A stretch of DNA of 64,000 nucleotides, taken from positions 248,001 through 312,000 of the forward strand of contig CAVXNB010000004.1 in NCBI GenBank assembly GCA_963763085.1, read 5' to 3'. Below are positions 45,608-53,480 of this stretch, in pieces. The translations under genes were made by a program, and so were the position numbers. Origin of the DNA: CAVXNB01 sp963763085 (lineage in GTDB: Bacteria > Actinomycetota > Acidimicrobiia > Acidimicrobiales > Bog-793). How positions within the stretch are numbered: position 1 is the first letter of the stretch; each line of letters starts with the position of its first letter. The notes under the pieces are model-generated. The model made no database searches and was not told where the DNA came from. It saw only the letters and a program-made list of their open reading frames with translations.

Positions 45608-45910
45608 ATGCAGTGGAACCTCGGCCGTCCTGTGATCCGGAATCCCTTAATCGGCCGCAGGGTCCGACTGGACCGCTGCAACAATCCTGAGAGTCATGTC
45701 AGGCCGGGTTCGCTCGGCACGATCGGATTCGTCGACAGCCTCGGCACGGTCCACGTGAATTGGGACGACGGAGAGGACCTCGGGCTCGTGCCTGGCAAGG
45801 ACCGATGGACACTTCTGACCGACGACGCAGCATGGCCCTCGATTCTCGCGATGCCGAAGACTGCGCCCAATTTGGCGCCGGCGATGCCTCTGATACCCCC
45901 GCGTGGCTGA
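45608..45910 (+). CDS. DUF4314 domain protein
   Basis: About 100 residues. IGRRVRLDRCNNPESHVRPG, GTIGFVDSLGTVHVNWDDG and LGLVPGKDRW match the small SH3-like DUF4314 domain; role unknown. The start is uncertain. At 45546 an ATG with the best local ribosome site (AAGAGGAG) opens a different frame (MPFAQPRPLP) that ends at the DUF4314 start, so either that is a leader peptide or another one-base break joins the two. The 210 bases before 45546 show nothing clear. Confidence 0.65.
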   Translation: MQWNLGRPVIRNPLIGRRVRLDRCNNPESHVRPGSLGTIGFVDSLGTVHVNWDDGEDLGLVPGKDRWTLLTDDAAWPSILAMPKTAPNLAPAMPLIPPRG

Positions 45911-45917
45911 GCGACGC

Positions 45918-46931
45918 TCAGCCGTTGATCGGGCCTTCTGACGAACGGAGGCTCGTGGCCGAACGACCCGACCGGTAGGCAAGGATCTCGCCGGCGACGG
46001 CGACCGCCGTCTCCTCGGGAGTGCGGGCGCCGAGGTCGAGCCCCACCGGGCCATGGATACGGTCGATGACCTCGTCGTCCAGCCCGTTCCCCCTCAGGCG
46101 TTCGCGCCGGGCCGACTGCGTGTGCCGAGAGCCGAGCGCGCCGACGTAGCAGCCGGCCTCCAGGCCGGCAGCCAGCGCGGGCGTGTCGACCTCGGGGTCG
46201 TGCGACAGCACGACGAGGGCGTCGGGGCGGCCGAGTGATCGAATTCGCTCAGCGGTGACCTCATTCCAGGTGTTTTCGATGGCGGCAGACCAGCCCAGCA
46301 ATGTTCCCTGGGCGGCGAGAGCCTGGGCGAGTTGGCCTTCGCCGACGACGACGAGCGTCGTGGAAGGGAAGTAGGTCTCGACGACGACTCGGGCGTCGTC
46401 GTGTAGCTGGACTTGGGTCGAGTCGCGTCCCAGGCGGAGTGCCTGGCGTCCCGCCTCGGCGGCCTCCTCGTCAAGGGCGTGCGCGCCGAGCGAGCCGTGG
46501 CGCTCGAGTGCGCGAACCCCCGGATCATCCACGAGCAGGAGCGCGTTCGATCCTGCCTCTGCGTCAACTCGGGTGACGAGAGCAACCGGCCAACTGTTCT
46601 CGAGTGCCGCCCAGAGCTCGGCGGGAATTGTCGCCGCGTCCGACGCGAGCACCGTGGCGAGGCCGCCGCAAGCAAGGCCGGCTCCTACGGCCTCCTGGTC
46701 GCCGACGCCGAGATCGAGGAGAACCGAGGACGTGCCAGCCGTCATGCTCTCGGCGATGGCGCCGTTCGCCACGCCACCGAGCAGCGATCCGTCTGCCGGC
46801 TCGTCCTGGTAGACGGCGACCGCCTCGCCTGCTCTCCGCCCGCCGAATCCCTTGAACTCGACTACGCGACCTACTTGAACGCGTCGCCCAGAGGCGAGCG
46901 CTTCGCGAACCTTGCCGGCGATCTCACGCAT
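45918..46931 (-). CDS. XdhC/CoxI family protein
   Basis: 337 residues. These proteins insert or sulfurate the molybdenum cofactor for xanthine dehydrogenase/CO dehydrogenase-type enzymes; no such hydrolase is seen nearby. N-domain: GSLLGGVANGAIAES and GLACGGLATVLA (the CGG motif). Rossmann domain: TTLVVVGEGQLAQALAAQGTLLGW, DALVVLSHDPEVDTPAL, CYVGALGSRHTQSARRERL, and RIHGPVGLDLGARTPEETAVAVAGE in pieces. ATG 46931 is preferred; upstream sequence to 47021 is low complexity. Confidence 0.88.
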   Translation of the reverse strand: MREIAGKVREALASGRRVQVGRVVEFKGFGGRRAGEAVAVYQDEPADGSLLGGVANGAIAESMTAGTSSVLLDLGVGDQEAVGAGLACGGLATVLASDAATIPAELWAALENSWPVALVTRVDAEAGSNALLLVDDPGVRALERHGSLGAHALDEEAAEAGRQALRLGRDSTQVQLHDDARVVVETYFPSTTLVVVGEGQLAQALAAQGTLLGWSAAIENTWNEVTAERIRSLGRPDALVVLSHDPEVDTPALAAGLEAGCYVGALGSRHTQSARRERLRGNGLDDEVIDRIHGPVGLDLGARTPEETAVAVAGEILAYRSGRSATSLRSSEGPING

Positions 46932-47036
46932 GACTTCAGTCTCGCACTCTCGAGGGCGGCGCCTTCTCCGTTTCTTCCTTTCTCCGTTTCCCCGTTTCCC
47001 GCCTAGCCCGAGAGGGGGCATCTCAAATTCTTACAA

Positions 47037-47090
47037 AACTTGCCTCCGAGAAAGATTGTGACCGGTCGCAATCTGTTCCCGAGGCAAGTT
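47037..47090. repeat. 54-nt nested palindrome, copy 2
   Basis: Outer arms AACTTGCCTC/GAGGCAAGTT (47037-47046, 47081-47090), inner arms GATTGTGACC/GGTCGCAATC (47054-47073). Same total length and same offsets as the copy at 5485-5538, with about 80% identity and a G-U-type change inside the stem. It lies between the XdhC and aldo/keto reductase genes; the rest of this 215-base gap is a T/C-rich run and nothing else I recognise. Confidence 0.8.
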
Positions 47091-47146
47091 TGGAGCAAAA
47101 TTCGACATGTCCGCCCGCCGCCCGCCGCCGCCGCCCGGCGCCCGAC

Positions 47147-48025
47147 TCAAATCCGTTCGAGCGCATCTCCGTCGAACAGTGGCAGGACTCCGAGTTCTTC
47201 CATATCCGCCTCCATCTCGGATTCTGTCGGAGGGACCCACGACGACGAGACCGCCTCGAGCGCTGGACGCACCACGCGGGCATCGCTGGAGGTGATGAGG
47301 AACAACTGGCGCCGTTGGAGGACGTAACGGACGGCCCGCGAGATGGCGGAAGGATCGAGAATCGGCTCGTACCAGCTGAAGCGCGGTCCCGCGTCCGCGT
47401 TCCATCGTCTCCGAGCCGCCGACTTGATCGTCTGAACGGCAACGTCGCGCTCCGCACAAGTTTCGAGCAGCGCCTCGACGGCGCCCCGGTAGGAACTGTC
47501 CTGCATCAGGACGAAGTTGTACGGCAGCAGCACGCTGTCGTAGTCGAAGCGTTCCAAGCTGCGGCGGTGCATCTCCGCGATGCGCAGACCGTGCCCGGTG
47601 ACCCCGATGTAGCGCACGAGGCCTTCGTCCCGCGCACGCACCAGCGCCTCGAGTGCGCCGCCAGGCCCGTGGGCGACCTCCCACTCGTCCTCCTCGACCA
47701 AGTCGTGCAGCTGAATCGAGTCCACGCGGTCGACGCCGAGCCGGATGAGGGAACGCTCGAGACTTGCCCGAGCCTCGTCGCCTCTCCGCTCGGATGTCTT
47801 CGTCGCCACGAAGAAACCATCCCGGTGCCGAGCCAACCACGGTGCTATCCGCAGCTCGGAGTCGCCGTAGTCGGCGGCGGTGTCGATGTGGTTGATCCCG
47901 AACTCGAGGAGCACCCCGAGCAGGTCGTCGGCGGTGCCCTGGCTCATCGTGTCGAGCCCGGCCGCGCCGAAGACGACTCGGCTGCTGAGGTGGCCGGTCC
48001 GCCCGAACGACGCCTTGTCGATCAT
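47147..48025 (-). CDS. Aldo/keto reductase
   Basis: NADPH-dependent (beta/alpha)8 oxidoreductase, 292 residues. Catalytic tetrad visible: Asp and Tyr in NHIDTAADYGDSE, Lys in FVATKTSERRG, His in SIQLHDLVEED. LVRYIGVTGHGL follows. The C-terminal part is shorter than usual and lacks the clear IPGxxxxxRxxEN cofactor loop (here LITSSDARVVRPALEAV). Substrate unknown. Confidence 0.85.
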   Translation of the reverse strand: MIDKASFGRTGHLSSRVVFGAAGLDTMSQGTADDLLGVLLEFGINHIDTAADYGDSELRIAPWLARHRDGFFVATKTSERRGDEARASLERSLIRLGVDRVDSIQLHDLVEEDEWEVAHGPGGALEALVRARDEGLVRYIGVTGHGLRIAEMHRRSLERFDYDSVLLPYNFVLMQDSSYRGAVEALLETCAERDVAVQTIKSAARRRWNADAGPRFSWYEPILDPSAISRAVRYVLQRRQLFLITSSDARVVRPALEAVSSSWVPPTESEMEADMEELGVLPLFDGDALERI

Positions 48026-48094
48026 CTGGATCTGAACGCTATCTGAATCTCACCTGACGATCCGGGTGCCCTCGATCGCTCATACGATCGCTAC

Positions 48095-48796
48095 GTGACC
48101 GACTCCCTGTCCCCTGCTCTACAGGCCTTCGTCGACGAGGCGCCCTTCGTGCGCGGACCTCATATCGCCTTCTTGCGTGGGGCGGCCGCGGACCTCGCTC
48201 CCGGGTCGACCCTGCTTGACGTCGGCGCCGGCGACGCGCCCTACCGCGAGCTGTTCCCCCACGTCACTTACGTCGCCTGCGACTGGGAGAACTCGATCTA
48301 CACCCCGGACCGGCCACTCGACATCGTCGCCCCCGCCGGGAGGATTCCCCTCGAGGACGCCAGCGTCGACGCGATCTTGAACACCCAGGTCCTCGAGCAC
48401 GTATCGGAGCCATGGGCGGTGCTCGAAGAGTTCCGCCGGGTGCTCAGGCCCGCCGGCAAGTTGCGCATGACCGCCCCCCTCGTCTGGTATCTGCACGAGG
48501 AACCGTACGACTACTACCGGTACACCTCGCACGGGCTCCGTTTCCTGCTCGAGCGGGCGGGCTTCCGCGATATCGAGATCGTTCCCTTGAACGACGTCTT
48601 CTCCACGCTGGCTCAGCTCGTCTCGCACGTCGGCTGGATGATGGGACGCGACTCGGACGGGTTCGACGACCATCGCGACCTCGTCGCCCGGACGATGGGT
48701 CAGCTGGCACCTTTGATCGCGTCGTTCTCGAACTTCGACACGAAATGGATCCTCCCGCTCAACTACTCGGTGGTGGCATCGGCTCCGTCGGCCTAG
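48095..48796 (+). CDS. SAM-dependent methyltransferase (class I)
   Basis: 233 residues. Methyltransf_11 pattern: TLLDVGAGDAPYRELFP (SAM loop), VACDWENS, IPLEDASVDAILNTQVLEHVSEP and FRRVLRPAGKLRMTAPLVWYLHEEPYDYYRYT in pieces, the last typical of methyltransferases near glycan or cell-surface loci. GTG start at 48095. It is 45 bases before the TPP enzyme gene. Confidence 0.85.
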   Translation: MTDSLSPALQAFVDEAPFVRGPHIAFLRGAAADLAPGSTLLDVGAGDAPYRELFPHVTYVACDWENSIYTPDRPLDIVAPAGRIPLEDASVDAILNTQVLEHVSEPWAVLEEFRRVLRPAGKLRMTAPLVWYLHEEPYDYYRYTSHGLRFLLERAGFRDIEIVPLNDVFSTLAQLVSHVGWMMGRDSDGFDDHRDLVARTMGQLAPLIASFSNFDTKWILPLNYSVVASAPSA

Positions 48797-48841
48797 CGTC
48801 GTCTCACGACCGGGAGCTCGCAGCTCGCAGGGAGGACCCAC

Positions 48842-50488
48842 ATGGACGTCAAGACAGCGATCGCTGAGATCCTGCGGGACGAGGGAGTTGCTTTCGCAAG
48901 CTGTTTCCCCGACAACATGCTGATCGACGCGTTCGTCGCGGCGGGCATCAGGCCGGTGGTTTGCCGCTCTGAGCGCGTCGTCCTGAACGTGGCGGACGGG
49001 TACGCCCGTGTGGCCGGGCCGGGTCGGTTCGGCGTCGCGGTCACCCAGCACGGCCCGGGCATCGAGAACGCCTACGCCGGCGTCGCCCAGGCCTTCGGCG
49101 ATTCGGTGCCCGTGCTGGTCCTTCCTGGCCGGCAGGGCCGGCTCCACAACTCCGCTCCGAGCGACTTCGACGCAGTCGCGAACCTGGCCGGCGTCACGAA
49201 GTGGGCGGCCGAGATCGTCCTCCCGGAGCAGGTGCCGGTCGTGATGCGCCGGGCGATCACCGCGCTGCGCAACGGAAGGGGGGGACCCGTCCTCGTGGAG
49301 GTCCCGGCAGGCATCGGCAGCGAGGAGGTCGATCGGTCCCGGTTCGCCTACGTGTCGCCCAAGCCGCACCGCACGGCGCCCGATCCCGCCGACGTCGAGG
49401 AGGCGGCGGAGGCGCTGATGCGCTCGCGTCGCCCGGTGATCCTCGCCGGCCAGGGCATCCACTGGTCGCGGGCATATGACGAGCTGCTGGCGCTCGCCGA
49501 GCTGCTCGACGTCCCGGTCGTGACGACCGTGAACGGGAAGAGCGCCTTTCCGGAGGACCACGAGCTGGCGCTGGGGACCGCCGGTCTGTCGCGGACCGGC
49601 ATGGTGGTCGACCTCCTCGGCGACGCCGACGTCGTGCTGGCGGTAGGGACGAGCCTGCGCGACTGGTGGATGGCACCCCGCCTGCCACAGGACGCGGTCG
49701 TGATCCACGCCACGCTCGACGAGCGCGACCTGAACAAGGACCGAGCTGCGCACCACGCCATCTTCGGGGACGCGAAGCTCGTGCTCAGCGCTCTGGCGTC
49801 GGCGACGGAGGACCGGATCGGCTCCGGCGGGACGAACTTCGAGCCGCGACGCGACTCGATCCGCCGGTCCAAGATGGCGTGGCAAGCGCGGTGGGCAGCG
49901 AAGCTCAACTCCGACCAGGTCCCCCTCAATCCGTATCGGGTGATCGCTGAGCTGGGACGGCGCCTGGATCCGGCGACCACGGTCGTAACACATGATTCGG
50001 GGAATCCCCGTGAGCAGGCAACGGCGTTCATCGAGTCCCGGCCGCGCTCGTACGTGGGCTGGGGCAACTCAACACAGCTCGGCTACTCGCTGGGGCTGGC
50101 CATGGGGGTCAAGCTCGCCCTGCCGGAGAAAGACGTCTTCAACGTGATGGGCGACGCCGCGTTCGGCATGACCGGGCTCGACCTCGAGACTGCCGTCCGG
50201 CACGAGATCGGCACCATCACCGTCCTGCTCAACAACTCCGCCATGGGCAACTACGACAAGTACATGCCGCTCGCGATCGCACGGCATCAGGCGAGCCGGT
50301 TGGGAGGCGACTACGCGGACCTGGCCCGGGCGCTCGGCGCGTTCGGGGCCCGCGTGACCCATCCGGCAGAGTTCGCCGGAGCCTTCGCCGGCGCCATCGA
50401 GAGCGCCCGCGAGGGAAAGCCGGCGCTGCTGGAGTTCATCACCATGGAGGAACCGGCGATCTCCGGCGACGAGCCGCGGGGCGGCTAG
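48842..50488 (+). CDS. Thiamine pyrophosphate-dependent enzyme (acetolactate synthase-like)
   Basis: 548 residues with the three-domain TPP layout. The PYR domain has the cofactor-activating Glu (CRSERVVLNVADGYARV) and GVAVTQHGPGIENAYAGVAQA. The middle domain reads ADVEEAAEALMRSRRPVILAGQG. The PP domain has GWGNSTQLGYSLGLAMG, GDAAFGMTGLDLETAVRHEI and LLNNSAMGNYD, the GD...NN metal motif. The reaction cannot be named; it lacks a neighbouring ilvN, so amino-acid synthesis is unlikely. Ribosome site GGGAGGA before ATG 48842. Confidence 0.85.
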   Translation: MDVKTAIAEILRDEGVAFASCFPDNMLIDAFVAAGIRPVVCRSERVVLNVADGYARVAGPGRFGVAVTQHGPGIENAYAGVAQAFGDSVPVLVLPGRQGRLHNSAPSDFDAVANLAGVTKWAAEIVLPEQVPVVMRRAITALRNGRGGPVLVEVPAGIGSEEVDRSRFAYVSPKPHRTAPDPADVEEAAEALMRSRRPVILAGQGIHWSRAYDELLALAELLDVPVVTTVNGKSAFPEDHELALGTAGLSRTGMVVDLLGDADVVLAVGTSLRDWWMAPRLPQDAVVIHATLDERDLNKDRAAHHAIFGDAKLVLSALASATEDRIGSGGTNFEPRRDSIRRSKMAWQARWAAKLNSDQVPLNPYRVIAELGRRLDPATTVVTHDSGNPREQATAFIESRPRSYVGWGNSTQLGYSLGLAMGVKLALPEKDVFNVMGDAAFGMTGLDLETAVRHEIGTITVLLNNSAMGNYDKYMPLAIARHQASRLGGDYADLARALGAFGARVTHPAEFAGAFAGAIESAREGKPALLEFITMEEPAISGDEPRGG

Positions 50489-50570
50489 GCCGAGAGCGGG
50501 TAGCTCTCGGGCCGGACAGCCGTTGAGCATGGGATCGCTGTGACCTACGACGGCGTACCGTAGATGCATC

Positions 50571-52235
50571 ATGACCTCCGCTGTCGAACACGGATCCGGC
50601 TCAGGGGTAGAGTTCGCCGACGTGCAGTCCGGACCCACGATCGGCGTTGACCGCCCGCCCAGCTGGATACAGACGCCCGATGGCGCGCAGCCGAGTGAGC
50701 TGCGGTACCAGGCGCGCCAGCGGGCGTTCGACCTGCGCTGGCAGATCGAGGATGGCGTCGAGTCCGCCGGACCTGCTCTCGACGAGCTGATCAGGACGGC
50801 CGAACACCGCGAATGGCCCGAAGTCGTCAGGGCGGGTCTGTACTCGGCCGTGCACCGTGCCCGCATCGCCAACGACGGCACCCTGCCGGTCGCGATAAGG
50901 CGGCTCAGAGAACGGGCGGATGCCGACGGCGACCCAACGACGATCGCGCTCGCCCTCACCTTCGAGATGGAGGGATGGCTCAATCGCCAGGATCCCGGCT
51001 GGTCGGCCGCAGTTGACCGGGAGCTCGCCAGAGTCACCGTGATGCTCGAGGCGGCGGACGGCTGGGCGCTCGAACGGGTCGCAGGCCACAACCGCTGCGC
51101 GATCATGTACGGCCAGAGGCATCTTTGGGAGCTCGCGGACGAGCAGTACGCCGTCGCCGAGCGTCTCCTGGCCGAGTGTGAGTCCACCCGCCACACAGCC
51201 GCCTTGCTGTTCAACCGAGCCGAGGCGGAGCTCGACTGGGCCTGCGTGCTGAGGGAGATCGGTGACCTCGAGGGCGTCCAGGCTCGGTGCCGGACGGGCG
51301 CGGAGGCGCTGTTGGCCACGAACGACGTCGTCATGCCCCCGAGCTGGCGTTCGGAGCTCGTCGTGATCGGGTTGCTTCTCCGCGCGGTCGGCGGCGAGGA
51401 CGAGAGCGAACGTGCCCGCCAGCTGATCGAGGAGCACGCCGGCGGGACCGACTACGCCGGCCATCTCCACCTCGTGATCGCGCTGGCGTCGGACCGCGTC
51501 GGGGTCGCCGAGGCTGCCAAGGCAGCCCTGCTGGCGGCCGAGCTCACCGATCCGGTCACGATGCCGTCCGTGCACGACCTCGCCCTCTGTGTCGCGTCCG
51601 AGCTCGAAGCCGAGGCCAACGGCGGCGACACCGCCGGCCTTCGCTACGGCAAGCGCCAACGGGAGCTTCGCTGGGGGACCCGGCTCTCGACGCTGGCGAC
51701 GATGAGGAACCTCATCCAGACCGAGCGCCTTCGGGCAGAGCACGCGTTGTTGCGAAGGGACGCCTTCCTCGACGAGCTCACCGGCCTCGCGAATCGACGA
51801 GGCTTCCACCATTACGTCAACGGCCTCGTGTCACGCGACGTCGAGAAGGTGGCGATGCTGCTACTCGACGTGGACGACTTCAAGTCCGTGAACGATCAGT
51901 ACGGTCACGCCACGGGTGACGCCACGCTTGCCCGCCTGGCACGCATCCTCGCCAACAGTGTCCGGCCGGGGGATCTGGCCGTTCGCATCGGGGGCGACGA
52001 GTTCGTGATCCTGCTGGCTGACACCGAGGTCGACGTCGCCCGGGAGCGGGCGCACGCCGTCCTCGTGGCGATGGTCGCTGAGCCCTGGTGGGAGATCCAT
52101 CCCGACCTGCAGGTCACGATCTGCATCGGCATCGCAGCCGAGCACCCGTCGAGGATGGACGAGCTGGCTGCCCGCGCCGACGCCGCCCTCTACAGGGCGA
52201 AGGCGGCCGGCGGAGCGAGGTACGCCACCGGCTGA
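50571..52235 (+). CDS. Diguanylate cyclase with helical-repeat sensor region
   Basis: 554 residues. The first 370 residues are helical with TPR-like pairs (HLWELADEQYAVAERLLAEC, AALLFNRAEAELDWACVL). A GGDEF domain follows: DELTGLANRRGFHHYVN, LLLDVDDFKSVNDQYGHATGD, RPGDLAVRIGGDEFVILLAD. RxxD inhibitory site present. So it should make c-di-GMP. It converges with the Crp/Fnr gene, 11 bases away. Confidence 0.9.
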   Translation: MTSAVEHGSGSGVEFADVQSGPTIGVDRPPSWIQTPDGAQPSELRYQARQRAFDLRWQIEDGVESAGPALDELIRTAEHREWPEVVRAGLYSAVHRARIANDGTLPVAIRRLRERADADGDPTTIALALTFEMEGWLNRQDPGWSAAVDRELARVTVMLEAADGWALERVAGHNRCAIMYGQRHLWELADEQYAVAERLLAECESTRHTAALLFNRAEAELDWACVLREIGDLEGVQARCRTGAEALLATNDVVMPPSWRSELVVIGLLLRAVGGEDESERARQLIEEHAGGTDYAGHLHLVIALASDRVGVAEAAKAALLAAELTDPVTMPSVHDLALCVASELEAEANGGDTAGLRYGKRQRELRWGTRLSTLATMRNLIQTERLRAEHALLRRDAFLDELTGLANRRGFHHYVNGLVSRDVEKVAMLLLDVDDFKSVNDQYGHATGDATLARLARILANSVRPGDLAVRIGGDEFVILLADTEVDVARERAHAVLVAMVAEPWWEIHPDLQVTICIGIAAEHPSRMDELAARADAALYRAKAAGGARYATG

Positions 52236-52246
52236 GCCGGCTCAGC

Positions 52247-52964
52247 TCACCGCTTGCCCGCGCGGCGCCGGATGGCCTGCGGGTCGAGCAGGGTGAGGGC
52301 TCGCCCCTCCACAATCAGCCATCCCAGACTCCGCAGCTGGCGCAGGCCCTTCACGACGGCTTCCCGGGACATTCCCGCCCATTCCGCCAGCTCCTGTTGG
52401 TTGATGGGGGCGTCGACCTCGATGTGGTCGCCGTCAGGACGTCCGTAGCGATCGGCGAGCTGTGTGAGGCTGACGCAGAGCCGGCCGAGGGTGTCGACCG
52501 TGCCGAACTCGACCTGGCGAAGCGAGGCGTCCCGGAGCCGGGCGACCACGAGCTGCAGGATCTCGCCGGACACGCGAGGGTGCTCGTCGAGGAACTCGCG
52601 GAAGTCCGCGAAGCTCGTCACGTCGACCTCGACCGGCTCGAGTGCGACGACGGTGGCCGAGCGTGGCCCGCCGTCGGTGGCACTCACTTCCCCCAGGAGG
52701 CTTCCGGGGTCGAGGACCGCCAGGATGATCTCGCGATTCCGGCGCCGCACGCTGACTTTGACCCGCCCGGATCGCAGCACGAACGCCTCGTCTCCCGGTT
52801 CGCCGGCGCGAAAGATGACAGCTCCCCGGGCATACGACTTCCGCCGGCTACGGGCCTCGAGGCTTTTGGCCTCAAAGTCCGTCAGCCGGCGGAGGAAGTC
52901 GCCTTCAGCCGGATCGGCCGGGGGCATTTCAGCCGGATCGCCCGGAGTAACCGGTCTGTGTCAT
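52247..52964 (-). CDS. Crp/Fnr family transcriptional regulator
   Basis: About 238 residues. cNMP domain: FRAGEPGDEAFVLRSGRVKVSV, LLGEVSATDGGPRSATVVAL (phosphate-binding region with PRSA). C-terminal winged helix: INQQELAEWAGMSREAVVKGLRQL and LGWLIVEGRALTLL. ATG 52964 has AGGAGG upstream but its frame stops after 11 codons; removing one G in CCGGGCG joins MTQTGYSGDPAE to the open frame at ATG 52927. Alternatively the short frame is a leader coupled by TGAAATG. It is downstream of the peptide-export genes on the same strand. Confidence 0.85.
52834..52920. repeat. Direct repeat, copy A (inside 5' end of the Crp/Fnr gene)
   Basis: 87 bases matching 53077-53162 at roughly 90% identity, with one base fewer in the other copy. 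This copy encodes the GDFLRRLTDFEAKSLEARSR part of the regulator. Confidence 0.85.
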
Positions 52965-53006
52965 CGCTGGCTCCCTCCTGGTGGGTGCTCCTCGTGCCCC
53001 CGGGCC

Positions 53007-53058
53007 AAGCGTATGGCCGGATGCTCACGATTACGAGTACGAGCACGGGGTGTACTCG
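53007..53058 (-). promoter_or_regulatory. Shared upstream element, copy A (before Crp/Fnr gene)
   Basis: On the minus strand: GAGTAC, a spacer, ACTCGTAATCG, then CCGGCCATACGCTT. The same blocks occur in the same order at 53364-53421 before the precursor peptide. Both are followed by an AGGAGG ribosome site and a start codon. This indicates joint control of regulator and peptide; promoter function is inferred. Confidence 0.6.
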
Positions 53059-53076
53059 GACCCACACAGGTCGGGA

Positions 53077-53162
53077 ACGACTTCCGCCGGCTACGGGCCT
53101 CGAGGCTCTTGCCTCAAAGTCCGTCAGCCGGCGGAGGAAGTCGCCATCGGCCGGATCGGCCG
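53077..53162 (-). pseudogene. Truncated duplicate of the Crp/Fnr gene 5' end
   Basis: The 86 bases repeat the regulator's codons for GDFLRRLTDFEA with a one-base deletion that shifts the frame, and the match ends abruptly. No ribosome site or further regulator sequence follows. It lies just after the precursor stop codon. Confidence 0.75.
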
Positions 53163-53178
53163 AGGCTAGGTGGATTGT

Positions 53179-53319
53179 TCAGGGGCGACGGGTGGCGTGG
53201 CGCGTAGCAGGCTTCCGTACGGCGCCGCGATGGCCACCCGCAACCTGCTCGGCGCTCTCGTCTTCGACCGGAAGGTCCTCGTCGAGCTGATGCTCTTCGG
53301 TTGTCTTGTCTTTGTCCAT
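53179..53319 (-). CDS. Candidate double-glycine precursor peptide (RiPP-like), 46 residues
   Basis: Small gene with a strong ribosome site (AGGAGGA seven bases before ATG 53319). The leader is acidic and ends LPVEDESAEQVAGG, with Gly28-Gly29 as expected for C39-peptidase cleavage. The core HRGAVRKPATRHATRRP is 17 residues, strongly cationic (Arg/His/Lys), with two Thr and no Cys or Ser. It lies about 160 bases after the stop of the peptidase-exporter gene on the same strand and has its own upstream element. Processing and export are inferred; no lanthionine- or radical-SAM-type enzyme is nearby. Confidence 0.7.
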   Translation of the reverse strand: MDKDKTTEEHQLDEDLPVEDESAEQVAGGHRGAVRKPATRHATRRP

Positions 53320-53363
53320 GACTTCCTCCTGGGTTCGGAACTTCCCGTGCGTTCGGGATAGAC

Positions 53364-53421
53364 AAAGCGTACGGCCGGTCGTTCGCGATTACGAGTCCCC
53401 AAGTGTGAGGATTCGTACTCA
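53364..53421 (-). promoter_or_regulatory. Shared upstream element, copy B (before precursor peptide)
   Basis: Minus strand: GAGTAC, ACTCGTAATCG and CCGGCCGTACGCTT as in copy A. This copy also holds GTGAG-N8-CTCAC at about 53405-53422, an inverted repeat that could bind the Crp/Fnr regulator. Binding is a guess. Confidence 0.55.
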
Positions 53422-53480
53422 CCTCGGTCTGCGGCCGGATCGGGCAGAAATTCCGGGTAAAAGTTCTGGCAGGCAGACTG

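Noticed and set aside
45748..45762. Second parS-like sequence (GTCCACGTGAATT)
   Set aside because: At least three mismatches to the parS core, lies inside the DUF4314 coding region, and is far from the origin cluster.
53166..53402. Overlapping 78-codon minus-strand frame across the precursor gene
   Set aside because: No ribosome site and no recognisable pattern, while the 46-codon frame has AGGAGGA at ideal spacing and a clear double-Gly leader.
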